Below, piece by piece: positions 1 through 8,068 of a DNA stretch of 64,000 bases (positions are counted from its first letter, which is position 1; every line of letters starts with the position of its first letter). The stretch covers positions 5,766,001 through 5,830,000 of the forward strand of contig NZ_SMGE01000001.1 in NCBI RefSeq assembly GCF_004339525.1, written 5' to 3'. Below the pieces are notes generated by a model. The model was not told the origin of the DNA and ran no database searches. It was given only the letters and a program-made list of their open reading frames with translations. A program made the position numbers and the translations under genes. This stretch comes from Flavobacterium sp. 90 (GTDB lineage: Bacteria > Bacteroidota > Bacteroidia > Flavobacteriales > Flavobacteriaceae).

Positions 1-390
1 TTGTACCAATTATTGATACTTTTAAACCGAGATTATACTAAAAATTATGATTTGAGAGGCAATCTTTATGAAAACTTAAATATGCTAAAATTCAAGGAAT
101 TAATAAAACAAAATATCAAAGAAAAGCAAACCGTAAAAGAATATGCTGCACTTTTGAATATAAACCGGAATAAACTTAACCAGCTCTGCCACGAAATATT
201 TGCCAAAGATGCAAGTGATATTATTAAAAATGAATTGGTAGAATCCTGTAAATATGATTTACTGACAACAGACAAAACTATTACTGAGATTAGTTATGAT
301 CATAATTTTTCTGCTCCATCTAATTTTGTCCGTTTTTTTAAAGCAATGGCGAATGTTTCACCGGCAGTTTATCGTACTCAATATATTTAG
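1..390 (+). CDS. AraC-family transcriptional regulator, 3' part
   Basis: This is the C-terminal DNA-binding part of an AraC-type regulator. Two helix-turn-helix units are visible: the first around TVKEYAALLNINRNKL, the second around TITEISYDHNFSAPSNFVRF, followed by the usual FFKAMANVSPAVYR tail. Only 129 codons lie in the window and the frame is open to base 1, whereas the family is usually 270-300 residues, so the effector-binding N terminus lies outside. The apparent TTG at base 1 is probably not the start. No downstream partner gene is visible on the same strand before the repeat-rich gap. Confidence 0.85.
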   Translation: MYQLLILLNRDYTKNYDLRGNLYENLNMLKFKELIKQNIKEKQTVKEYAALLNINRNKLNQLCHEIFAKDASDIIKNELVESCKYDLLTTDKTITEISYDHNFSAPSNFVRFFKAMANVSPAVYRTQYI

Positions 391-504
391 TTTAAAGAAA
401 GTAGAAATAATTAACTACACTTCTATGCTTTTTATTCTGTTTTAATTCTTAAGTATTAACCGCAAGTACACTAAGATTCTTATCTAATAGTAAGTTTAAA
501 AAAC

Positions 505-550
505 ACAAAGTTCGCAAAGCTGTATCAACACAAAGCTTTGCGAACTTTGT
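505..550. terminator. 17-bp perfect hairpin downstream of the AraC gene
   Basis: Positions 505-521 and 534-550 form a perfect 17-bp inverted repeat (arms begin ACAAAGTTCGC) around a 12-base loop, with an A-rich left flank and an ATTTTTAT right flank. It lies about 115 bases past the AraC stop codon and could act as a bidirectional terminator. It may instead belong to the dispersed intergenic hairpin family of this genome, which also uses CACAAAG/CTTTGTG ends. Confidence 0.55.
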
Positions 551-736
551 ATTTTTATAAAATCCGATATGTATAAAAAAACTTTGCTCACGATAGCTAT
601 CGGGATTGCAGTTAAAATAATTAGTCAATACAAAATATTTTAAATTTCTCCACAGGTTTTTGTGTTGATTCGTTTACTATCTAATATTTTATGGTTCAAA
701 TTTTTTCAACTCAAATTCTGGATGGATGGTACAACC

Positions 737-860
737 AAAATTCTAACGTAAGCTATATGAATTTTGAGCTACAGTAAGCAATTGATTCGATAAAAGAAAT
801 ATCACTGTTTTCTTAGACTTTTCTATTGTCATAAATTTATTCAGATAAATAACAATATCG
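737..860. repeat. 124-bp direct repeat, left copy (duplicated flavoprotein 3' end)
   Basis: Bases 737-860 are identical, in the same orientation, to 2823-2946, which contain the stop codon and last about 39 codons of the flavoprotein gene on the minus strand. The match starts at AAAATTCTAACG and ends at AACAATATCG. The left copy carries no gene of its own and is a truncated duplicate. The two copies flank the serine hydrolase gene with a period of 2086 bases. Confidence 0.95.
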
Positions 861-863
861 AAG

Positions 864-905
864 GTGATATTCGCATAGATTTTTACAAGAACTCTTTGGA
901 GAGCG
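864..905. repeat. left fragment of dispersed repeat R2
   Basis: The stretch GATATTCGCATAGATTTTTA just after the 124-bp repeat matches, with two transitions, GACATTCGTATAGATTTTTA at about 40264-40283. There it lies directly in front of the other R2 part, which in this locus is found only on the far side of the serine hydrolase at about 2697-2822. The nearby GGAGAGCGAGGGAT resembles the end of repeat R1. Confidence 0.5.
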
Positions 906-1059
906 AGGGATATTATTGGATGTGCTAGTTTAGCTTGTGCTCTGAATTTTGCTTAAAATTCAGTTCGGAATTTTTATTTGTAATCTTTTATTATACATTT
1001 ACGCAACTGTCACAAAAGGCAAACCGTTAGTTAGAATTCAATAAAAAGTCAAAAAAAAC

Positions 1060-2670
1060 ATGAAATCAATTCAATCAATAACTTTTATTTTATTATTTAT
1101 AACACAATTAGGTTTTACACAAAGCAAGAAAGAAAAATTAGAACAACTTTTTGAATTTTACAATCAACAAAATCTATTTAACGGTTCTGTTTTTATTTCT
1201 GAAAAAGGAGAAACTTTACTAGATAAAGGTTATGGATTATCAAATGTAGCTTTAAAAAAGGAAAATAGCGCTAACAGCATTTTTCAAATATATTCCATTA
1301 CAAAAACTTTTACAGCAACGGTAATTTTAAAATTAGTAGAAGAAAAAAAACTTTCATTACAGGATAAGCTTTCAAAGTTTTATCCAGATTATCCCGATGC
1401 AAGTGCTATTTCAATTGAAAGTTTGTTAACCCATACCTCTGGAATTTATGACTATACCAGAGGAAATGATATGAAAGACCAAACGGAAAAATCATTTATT
1501 GAATTTCAAAAAACAAAACCTTTGGATTTTCCAGTTGGAACTGATTGGAGTTATTCTAACTCGGGATATTATTTTCTAGGCTATATAATTCAAAAAGTTA
1601 CTGGAATAAGCTACGAAAAAGCAGTTGAAAAATACATATTTAAACCATTGAAAATGACACAAAGTGGTTTTGCTTTTAAAAATCTAAAAAGTGAAAATAA
1701 AACCATTGGCTATGAGATTTTTACAGAAAAAGAACAAAAACCATCAATTGTTTATGATCCACCTATGCCTTTTGCAGCTGGTGGAATATACTCAACTGTT
1801 GAAGATTTAAACAAATATTATAATGGACTAAAAAATTACAAAATTATCTCCAAACAAAGTTTAGAAAAAGCATATACGCCTTTCAAAAACAATTATGGTT
1901 ATGGCTGGATTACAATGCCAATGTTTAAAAAAATGACAGTTGGTCATAGTGGTTATGCAGCTGGTTTTTGTAGCAATTTTGTTCAAATTCCCGAAGATGA
2001 TATCTGCATTATACTGCTTACAAATACAGAAAGAGGTTTAAACACTGCCACTTATGCTATTATAAAAACTTTGTATAATTTATATGATAAAGATTATAAA
2101 ATTCCAGTTGTAGCCAACGTAAGCTCAGAAACTTTAAAGCAATATGTGGGAACTTATCAAGTAGAAGACAATTTTGTAATGTACCTTACAGTTGAAAACA
2201 ATAAATTAAAATTGCAAAGTGGCAACGGACCCACAACTATTCTATTTCCTGTAAAAGAAAATTTATTTTTCGCTGAAGAATTAATGGGTGATGTAATTTT
2301 TGAAAGAAACAAGACTTCACAAATAGAGTCATTAAGTTTTCATGTAGGAAATCAACTAAAAAAAGCAAATAAAATATTTCCTTCTTGGGGAATTGTAGGA
2401 ACTGCCACAGAAAAAGGCTGGGAAGGCCCTGATGCAAAACTTTTTGAAACTGAAACAAAAGGAATTTGGACAATTAAAAATGTGACTTTAAAAACAGGAG
2501 AGCTTAAATTTCGTTTTAATGACGATTGGACTTTAAATTTTGGAAAAGATATGAGCGACGGAATAATGCCAAAAGGAGATAATATAGAAATTTCAACAGG
2601 CGTTTATGATATTATTTTGGACATAACTGATTACGAAAAACCAAAATACAAAATTTTCAAGAAAAGTTAA
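1060..2670 (+). CDS. secreted serine hydrolase (beta-lactamase/PBP-like) with SusE/F-like C-terminal domain
   Basis: A serine hydrolase of the class C beta-lactamase/penicillin-binding-protein fold, likely an esterase, D-aminopeptidase or similar enzyme in the periplasm or outer membrane. Residues 1-20 form a signal peptide. The catalytic SxxK is SITK at 79-82, the second motif is YSN at 165-167, HTSG lies near 125-128, and a HSGYAAG segment stands where the KTG box is expected. Residues from about 445 to the end (GIVGTATEKGWEGPD..., then LKFRFNDDWTLNFG) resemble the starch-binding domain of SusE/SusF, an unusual fusion. The gene stands alone, flanked by repeats. The natural substrate is not evident; a true beta-lactamase role is unlikely. 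Confidence 0.85.
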   Translation: MKSIQSITFILLFITQLGFTQSKKEKLEQLFEFYNQQNLFNGSVFISEKGETLLDKGYGLSNVALKKENSANSIFQIYSITKTFTATVILKLVEEKKLSLQDKLSKFYPDYPDASAISIESLLTHTSGIYDYTRGNDMKDQTEKSFIEFQKTKPLDFPVGTDWSYSNSGYYFLGYIIQKVTGISYEKAVEKYIFKPLKMTQSGFAFKNLKSENKTIGYEIFTEKEQKPSIVYDPPMPFAAGGIYSTVEDLNKYYNGLKNYKIISKQSLEKAYTPFKNNYGYGWITMPMFKKMTVGHSGYAAGFCSNFVQIPEDDICIILLTNTERGLNTATYAIIKTLYNLYDKDYKIPVVANVSSETLKQYVGTYQVEDNFVMYLTVENNKLKLQSGNGPTTILFPVKENLFFAEELMGDVIFERNKTSQIESLSFHVGNQLKKANKIFPSWGIVGTATEKGWEGPDAKLFETETKGIWTIKNVTLKTGELKFRFNDDWTLNFGKDMSDGIMPKGDNIEISTGVYDIILDITDYEKPKYKIFKKS

Positions 2671-2696
2671 AAAAACAGCCCCGCTCTACGAGATGT

Positions 2697-2822
2697 TTTT
2701 CTTTACGCTGTGCAAATGTCTATGAGTTTGCGCCATTTTAAACAAATATAATTGAAAAACAGAGACTTCATAAAGTATCTGACTTTAGAACTAATTTTCT
2801 TAGAATATTTCTCCTGAATGTA
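2697..2822. repeat. right fragment of dispersed repeat R2
   Basis: The sequence from CTTTACGCTGTGCAAATGTC through TTTGCGCC, TTGAAAAACAGAGACTT and CTTAGAATATTT to CTCCTGAATG has a clear relative at about 40296-40402. It ends exactly where the right copy of the 124-bp repeat starts. The TGCGC-containing inverted repeat may form a hairpin and help to end the serine hydrolase transcript. Confidence 0.6.
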
Positions 2823-2946
2823 AAAATTCTAACGTAAGCTATATGAATTTTGAGCTACAGTAAGCAATTGATTCGATAAAAGAAATATCACTGTTTTCTT
2901 AGACTTTTCTATTGTCATAAATTTATTCAGATAAATAACAATATCG
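2823..2946. repeat. 124-bp direct repeat, right copy
   Basis: Identical to 737-860. This copy is the functional context: it overlaps the 3' end of the minus-strand flavoprotein gene, whose stop codon is at 2829-2831. The pair can support RecA-dependent loss or amplification of the 2-kb interval that carries the serine hydrolase. Confidence 0.95.
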
Positions 2947-4322
2947 GAGACGACTTTACTATTCATGCCTTTAAGAAGTGGAAATAATTCTACCTGATCC
3001 AAATAAACCAGAGGTCGCTCCAGATTAGGATGTATTAATGCCTGTTTTATCACTATGCAATCATTATCGATAGCGTAAACAGATTTAAATGTAATATTTG
3101 GAGAAACTACTATTTCTTCATTCCAAAGTTGGTGTAAGATATAATCAACAGGAATTGGTGCTGTCTGTTTATGTTCAAATATTGATTTTTCTGTATTAAA
3201 TTCTTTTTCTAGTTTGTTTGTAAATGCTGTTTTATGGTTCGAAATATCCAATCGAAAATTGATTCTTTTTATCCAGAATTCAGTTTTATCATGGCAAGCC
3301 CAGGCATTCTGATAATAATCAGCGGTCCAGTGCGCATGATTTACAACTGACTCTATCAATTTTTCTTCATAGAAATTCTTTGGATGTTCTGAATCCGGGT
3401 CTTTTAGATAAGTATTTATTGCAATTGCAACCTGCAAAGAAAAACGCATTGCTTTTTCGACACCGGTAGACGAAAGCGGATCTAATGTAAAAGCGGCTTC
3501 ACCAATTTTTATAAACTGATTATCCCAAGGCGTCTGATTAACAAAAGAGGTAACAGAACAGCTTTCAACAGCATTATCTTTTAACTGATTTACAAATGGT
3601 GCAAATAATTCGGTTTTGCGCATTAAATCCAAAAGATGCAATTCACTTTTTTTGAATTGTACCGTATCAGTAAAAGCCATTATGCGATAGCGATTTCCGC
3701 ATACCGGAGATCCCCACAACCAGCCATCATCAACGGCTTCGACAAATGCCTCATTAAAAACTGCATTATTATCAATATGTGTCCAGACTGCAATAGCAGG
3801 AGGCGCAATAGGAACTCTTTCATTCAGAAGCGTTCCTTTACGTCCTCTTCCATCTAAAACTATTTTTGAGTTAATTCTAATTTCAGATGAATTATTTACG
3901 ATGTCTAAAGTCCATCCGTTTTGGGAACTGATCGACTGTTTTAATTTTCCCGGCTGGATCAAATACAATCCTTTTGAAACGCTAAATTGAAGTAATTCCT
4001 GATCGAGTTTGCTTCTGTCTACAATTGTACCTCCATTATTTTGTCCCGGACGTTCGTATATATATCCTTTATTCTCCCAAATAACTTTGGCAGAAATAGT
4101 ATTGAGATACAGGGCATCTTCTAATAAATGACCTGCATTTAAATAATCGAAAATATTACGAATTCCGGGAGAAAGAGATTCCCCAATTTGCGATCTGGGA
4201 AACTCCTCCTGCTCCAGCATTCCTACTGTATAGCCCATATCTAATAAACGTATTGCCGCGCATAATCCCGCAGGACCAGCTCCAAGAACAAAAACATCAA
4301 AAGTTTCAGGAAATCTTTTCAT
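2829..4322 (-). CDS. LodB/QhpG-like FAD-dependent monooxygenase
   Basis: A flavoprotein of the tryptophan-halogenase / LodB group. Counting from the ATG at 4322, the FAD-binding GAGPAG is at 14-19, an acidic end of the second strand (LEQEEFPRS) follows, GESLSPG is at about 48-54, a WLWGSP variant of the halogenase WxWxIP box is near 200, and GEAAFTLDPLSSTG near 280 is the second flavin motif. LodB and QhpG are known to build the cysteine tryptophylquinone of LodA-type oxidases and of quinohemoprotein amine dehydrogenase. Its place beside a LodA-like gene makes that role likely here. The upstream TTG at 4328 touches the preceding stop codon; ATG is preferred. Its last codons are duplicated at 737-860. 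Confidence 0.8.
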   Translation of the reverse strand: MKRFPETFDVFVLGAGPAGLCAAIRLLDMGYTVGMLEQEEFPRSQIGESLSPGIRNIFDYLNAGHLLEDALYLNTISAKVIWENKGYIYERPGQNNGGTIVDRSKLDQELLQFSVSKGLYLIQPGKLKQSISSQNGWTLDIVNNSSEIRINSKIVLDGRGRKGTLLNERVPIAPPAIAVWTHIDNNAVFNEAFVEAVDDGWLWGSPVCGNRYRIMAFTDTVQFKKSELHLLDLMRKTELFAPFVNQLKDNAVESCSVTSFVNQTPWDNQFIKIGEAAFTLDPLSSTGVEKAMRFSLQVAIAINTYLKDPDSEHPKNFYEEKLIESVVNHAHWTADYYQNAWACHDKTEFWIKRINFRLDISNHKTAFTNKLEKEFNTEKSIFEHKQTAPIPVDYILHQLWNEEIVVSPNITFKSVYAIDNDCIVIKQALIHPNLERPLVYLDQVELFPLLKGMNSKVVSDIVIYLNKFMTIEKSKKTVIFLLSNQLLTVAQNSYSLR

Positions 4323-4328
4323 TATCAA

Positions 4329-5714
4329 TTAATTATTCCAATTGGGTTTTAATCTCGATAATCTTTCGTTGGCTTGTATGGTATAAAACAACCATGATCT
4401 GATATAATCGCAAGCAGGTCTTCCTTTGTCAATTACTTCATGATGACAGCCTCCTCCGCATAAATAACGAGCCCAGCATTTCGAACATGGTTCTTGTGTA
4501 TTTACATGTCTATTGGCAAGCCAGTTGTTTTGCAGATCAGGTTGTACGCCATCTGTCAAATTGCCCATTTTACCTGCTTCTTCATTTACAAAACGATGGC
4601 AGGCAAATAGTTCTTCATCGGCAGATACGCCCATATATCCGGCACCGGCACCACAAGGATAAGGTCTGTGGGTTCCTTTTGAAATTTCTTTTAATGCATT
4701 TACCATATTCAAAAAAGGATAGCGTTTTCCTTCTAATACATTTTTTTCAAAATTAAGTCCACAGGCAATCATATTTTCCAGCATGACAGACAGCTGTTCT
4801 TTATTCATTTCATTTTGTCCGTTACTGGATTTCAACAAAGGGGAAAAACCTACACCGTGAAATCCCATACGAACAAACTCGTCTAAAACTTCCGGAAGAT
4901 TGGTAATTTCCGGCGTTACAGTTACTCGTGCTGAGACCTGCATTTTTTTCTGCATGGCCAGCAAAGGCTGAATGTTTTTTATGATTCTGTCATAACTCCC
5001 GTTTCCTCCTTTCATTGGTCGGTTCAGATCGTGATCTTTGCCTATTCCGTCTAAACTTATAGTGACTGAGAAACCGTATTCTTCAAAAAACACTGCATCA
5101 CTTTCTGTTACTAAAGTACCGTTTGTAGTAATCGAATAACTAACCTGAATGTTTTTCTTCTTTGCAGCTGTTTCAGCATAAAGAGTCGCTTCTCTAATTG
5201 CTTTTCTGTTAATAAGAGGTTCACCGCCCAAAAAGGTAAGTTGTGCTTTTCCTCCTTCGGGACAATCTTTTAGTAATAGATCTATGGCCTTAAAAGCCGT
5301 TTCTAAAGACATACTTTTTGTAGGTCCTCCAAAGTCACCCTGATCGGCATAACAATAGGTGCATCCCATATTACATTTCTGAGCTATTGCTAATGATAAA
5401 GCATGCAAAGGCGGACTTTTCAAAGGTTCGTCTGTAATATATTCCGGAGCATCAATGCCTAAAAGTGTTAGCTCGTTTTGCAAGGCATTTTCGTCCTTTT
5501 CATTCATTAAAAAAGCTATTCTTTGCTCTATTTCGGGAGAAATAGTATAAAGTCTGCTTCCGTTTGGAATAAAAATCTGAGTCGCCTGCCCGCCTTTTAC
5601 CAAATGTGCTTTGGCAGAACGCGGTCTGGACTGGGGAACAATAACCTGTGCCAGTTTAGTGGCAATCAGGTTATTTTGTTTTTCCTGAGAAAATCTTTCA
5701 ATAGCGCCTATCAT
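4329..5714 (-). CDS. radical SAM/SPASM peptide maturase
   Basis: A radical S-adenosylmethionine enzyme of 461 residues. CNMGCTYC near residues 113-120 is the CxxxCxxC motif for the SAM-bound iron-sulfur cluster, and FLGGEPL is the usual SAM-binding strand. The C-terminal quarter has a SPASM-type cysteine set (ACHRF, EPCSKCWARYLCGGGC, PACDY) for auxiliary clusters. The arrangement resembles QhpD/anSME-type maturases that form thioether or other crosslinks in a partner protein. Its start codon overlaps the stop of the LodA-like gene by 4 bases, so translation is coupled, and the LodA-like protein is the obvious candidate substrate. The crosslink itself cannot be read from sequence. Confidence 0.85.
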   Translation of the reverse strand: MIGAIERFSQEKQNNLIATKLAQVIVPQSRPRSAKAHLVKGGQATQIFIPNGSRLYTISPEIEQRIAFLMNEKDENALQNELTLLGIDAPEYITDEPLKSPPLHALSLAIAQKCNMGCTYCYADQGDFGGPTKSMSLETAFKAIDLLLKDCPEGGKAQLTFLGGEPLINRKAIREATLYAETAAKKKNIQVSYSITTNGTLVTESDAVFFEEYGFSVTISLDGIGKDHDLNRPMKGGNGSYDRIIKNIQPLLAMQKKMQVSARVTVTPEITNLPEVLDEFVRMGFHGVGFSPLLKSSNGQNEMNKEQLSVMLENMIACGLNFEKNVLEGKRYPFLNMVNALKEISKGTHRPYPCGAGAGYMGVSADEELFACHRFVNEEAGKMGNLTDGVQPDLQNNWLANRHVNTQEPCSKCWARYLCGGGCHHEVIDKGRPACDYIRSWLFYTIQANERLSRLKPNWNN

Positions 5715-8023
5715 TTTTTGTCTTGCGGTTTAGGTTTTACTACGCTGCTTTCTATAGCGTCTTTTCCTTCAATAATGAAATTAAGTTCTCCCTGCCAGTT
5801 TTCAAAAAGATCCTGATACGAGATTAATCTGGTATTTTTCCAATCGTCCGGAATATAAGATCCTGTTCGTTTTTTTGACATCCATAAATCACCGGTACTC
5901 AAACCATTTTCGTCCGGAACGATATTTACAAAATCAGGCCTGCTGGCTGCCCAATAATAGCAAGAACATTCGCGATAATCATTTTGCCACGGAGCACAAA
6001 GACCTTGTGTTAGTTCTCCAGGTTTTAAAACAGTATCTGAAAATGCTGCGCTATTGCCATCAAATATTTTATTTACAACCAGTTTTACCGTAATATATTT
6101 TTTAGGATCATTCAATTGGCTTAAATCTACTAGAACTTCTTCTATTGACTGTTCTAACGTAAAATGACAAGTAACTTCCTGTCCTTGTTTTTGCAAAACC
6201 TCAACCATAGAATTTGACCATTCCATAAACGAAACGCCATTAGGATTGGCATTTGTTTTTAAAGGTACATTATCCCCATCAGGAAATACAGGTCCAAAAG
6301 TTTGTACCATTGTAGCTTTTCCTTCTATAGCTACCAACCTATGCCCAATTAAATTTGAATCTGTTGCTTCAAGTACATAGTTATTATTTTCCATAAGAAC
6401 GATGCCGTTAAAAGCTCTTCTCCAAAGGTTTCTAAAATCAAATTCAAGTCCCGGAAAGCAGTTTGAAATAGCTGTTCTTGGCAAAACCGCAATAGGATTT
6501 CCAACTCCTCTGTAATGCAATTGTGCAGTTAAATTTGAAGCTTTAAGCGGCGAACCATAAGATACCGGCAAAGTATCAGGGTTACTGTCATTAAAGATAG
6601 ATTTAGTCGCCGCCTTTATGATTGTATTAATTTGTCGGTACGTAAAAGTTAGTGATCTTCCATCTGCACCACGCATTAAGGCAGGCATTTTTCGAAGTGC
6701 TGTGCTTGATAAATCACCAATTTCAGTTGGTTTCCGCAATACATCTCCAAACCATGGAGAAGCTCCGGAACTTAATCCGTTGAATACTCTTTCATGTAAG
6801 AGTTGCAAAGCAAGATTGTCAACAAGTGAAGTGGCCATAATAGGTTCAAAAAGACGTCCGAAATCATTTGTATTCTGGCGAACCATTGTACTGGCAACAT
6901 TTTGTTTCCCCTCGTAACTATTGCCATTCATAATCGTTGTATTCATCAGACGAATGGTTTCAAAAGCCCTGCGAATAATTTCTTCGGCTTCTTCTATACT
7001 AACTTCTCCTTCGATATCGGTTCCTTCAATAATTTGCTCAAGCTCATCTGAAACTACACGAATTGGTAAAGTATCAGGTGCAAAAGAAGGAGGTCCGGCA
7101 CTAATATGTGCTTTGGCTGTTAAGGTCTTATTGTCTGAAACTTTTAGTTTAACCGTTACAAAACCATCACATTCATCATCAATATAGCCCCAGCTTACCT
7201 GCCAGCTTTCATTTTTATCGTCGGTATAACCATACCCGGCAAAAATTTGTGCCGGAACAGTATAGAATATATTTGGATTACTGCCTTCTTGATAACCACG
7301 CCACTTACCTTTTCCTTTACTGATATCGTACAATATTCTATCTTCATCTCCTTCTCCATTTTCCTTTTTAAAAGTAGGGTCTATTGCTGTATCGTCAATA
7401 CCAGACGCTGTATTTCTATGTAAACTGGAACCATAAACTTTTCCTCCGGCTGGTGTATAACGCAATCTTAGCTCTGGAAAATCTTTTGTTGGTTTTACAT
7501 ACTGAACAGAGCCTAATGGCAATTTTTTTTCCGGGAGAAAGTTGTTGCAGTCCGCTAATAATGGTTTAAGTTCGTGCGAATTAATATCACTTAATTTGGC
7601 AGTCATCTTATCGTTTACGTCGCCCGTTCTTCTGAATATTTTTATGTTTGCCACATCAACATCCCAGGAAATATCTTTTAGACTTAATCCTGACTTTTTA
7701 AGCAATTCTTCTGTAAGAGGTACTAACTCGTCCGGTTTTTCATCAGTAATAGCAAAGACTTCCAGGAAAGGAGAAACAGGATGAATCTTTCCTTTTCTGT
7801 CTTCCAGATCCAGTACTTCTTTAAATTTTATCTTTAAGGGTTTGTGAGACGTAATTTCTCCTGTATGCGGATCAACTGATAATGTCGTTTTTGGAATAAT
7901 TTCTCTATAATCAAGTGGTTTTTCTTTTGATAATTGAAGATCGTACGCATCCATTGGTTTCTTTGATTCTCCTAGTCTGCCAATTGCAATTGGTGGAAGA
8001 ATTCTTAATTCAATAATTTTCAT
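5711..8023 (-). CDS. LodA/GoxA-like CTQ-type oxidase
   Basis: A 770-residue protein of the LodA/GoxA family, oxidases for amino acids that use a protein-derived cysteine tryptophylquinone and release hydrogen peroxide. It opens with a strand and ILPPIAIGRLGES, typical of the family, and has NCFPGLEFDFRNLW near 521-533 and LCAPWQNDYRECSCYYW near 675-691. Candidate cofactor residues are Cys522 with a Trp further on (Trp602 in FMEWSN is one option), but I could not align it to LodA. The Asp that lies four residues before the CTQ Cys in LodA is Ala here. The cluster of three Cys near 676-688 could be substrate for the radical SAM enzyme. No signal peptide. Substrate unknown. Confidence 0.75.
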   Translation of the reverse strand: MKIIELRILPPIAIGRLGESKKPMDAYDLQLSKEKPLDYREIIPKTTLSVDPHTGEITSHKPLKIKFKEVLDLEDRKGKIHPVSPFLEVFAITDEKPDELVPLTEELLKKSGLSLKDISWDVDVANIKIFRRTGDVNDKMTAKLSDINSHELKPLLADCNNFLPEKKLPLGSVQYVKPTKDFPELRLRYTPAGGKVYGSSLHRNTASGIDDTAIDPTFKKENGEGDEDRILYDISKGKGKWRGYQEGSNPNIFYTVPAQIFAGYGYTDDKNESWQVSWGYIDDECDGFVTVKLKVSDNKTLTAKAHISAGPPSFAPDTLPIRVVSDELEQIIEGTDIEGEVSIEEAEEIIRRAFETIRLMNTTIMNGNSYEGKQNVASTMVRQNTNDFGRLFEPIMATSLVDNLALQLLHERVFNGLSSGASPWFGDVLRKPTEIGDLSSTALRKMPALMRGADGRSLTFTYRQINTIIKAATKSIFNDSNPDTLPVSYGSPLKASNLTAQLHYRGVGNPIAVLPRTAISNCFPGLEFDFRNLWRRAFNGIVLMENNNYVLEATDSNLIGHRLVAIEGKATMVQTFGPVFPDGDNVPLKTNANPNGVSFMEWSNSMVEVLQKQGQEVTCHFTLEQSIEEVLVDLSQLNDPKKYITVKLVVNKIFDGNSAAFSDTVLKPGELTQGLCAPWQNDYRECSCYYWAASRPDFVNIVPDENGLSTGDLWMSKKRTGSYIPDDWKNTRLISYQDLFENWQGELNFIIEGKDAIESSVVKPKPQDKK

Positions 8024-8068
8024 ATCGTGGTACTTTTAATAATTAATGGGAATAAAAATGATCTGAAA

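Noticed and set aside
66..275. 69-codon minus-strand frame inside the AraC fragment
   Set aside because: The opposite strand codes for a clear double helix-turn-helix, so this is an antisense shadow.
505..550. Possible CRISPR or integron attC site
   Set aside because: It is a single hairpin with no array, spacers, integrase or RYYYAAC/GTTRRRY core arrangement.
1060..2670. Antibiotic-resistance beta-lactamase
   Set aside because: Only the general SxxK/YxN fold is shared; the binding-domain fusion and lack of class-specific motifs point to an esterase or peptidase-like enzyme.
2829..4322. Flavin-dependent tryptophan halogenase
   Set aside because: The WxWxIP box is altered to WLWGSP and the gene lies with a LodA-like oxidase; a LodB/QhpG role fits better.
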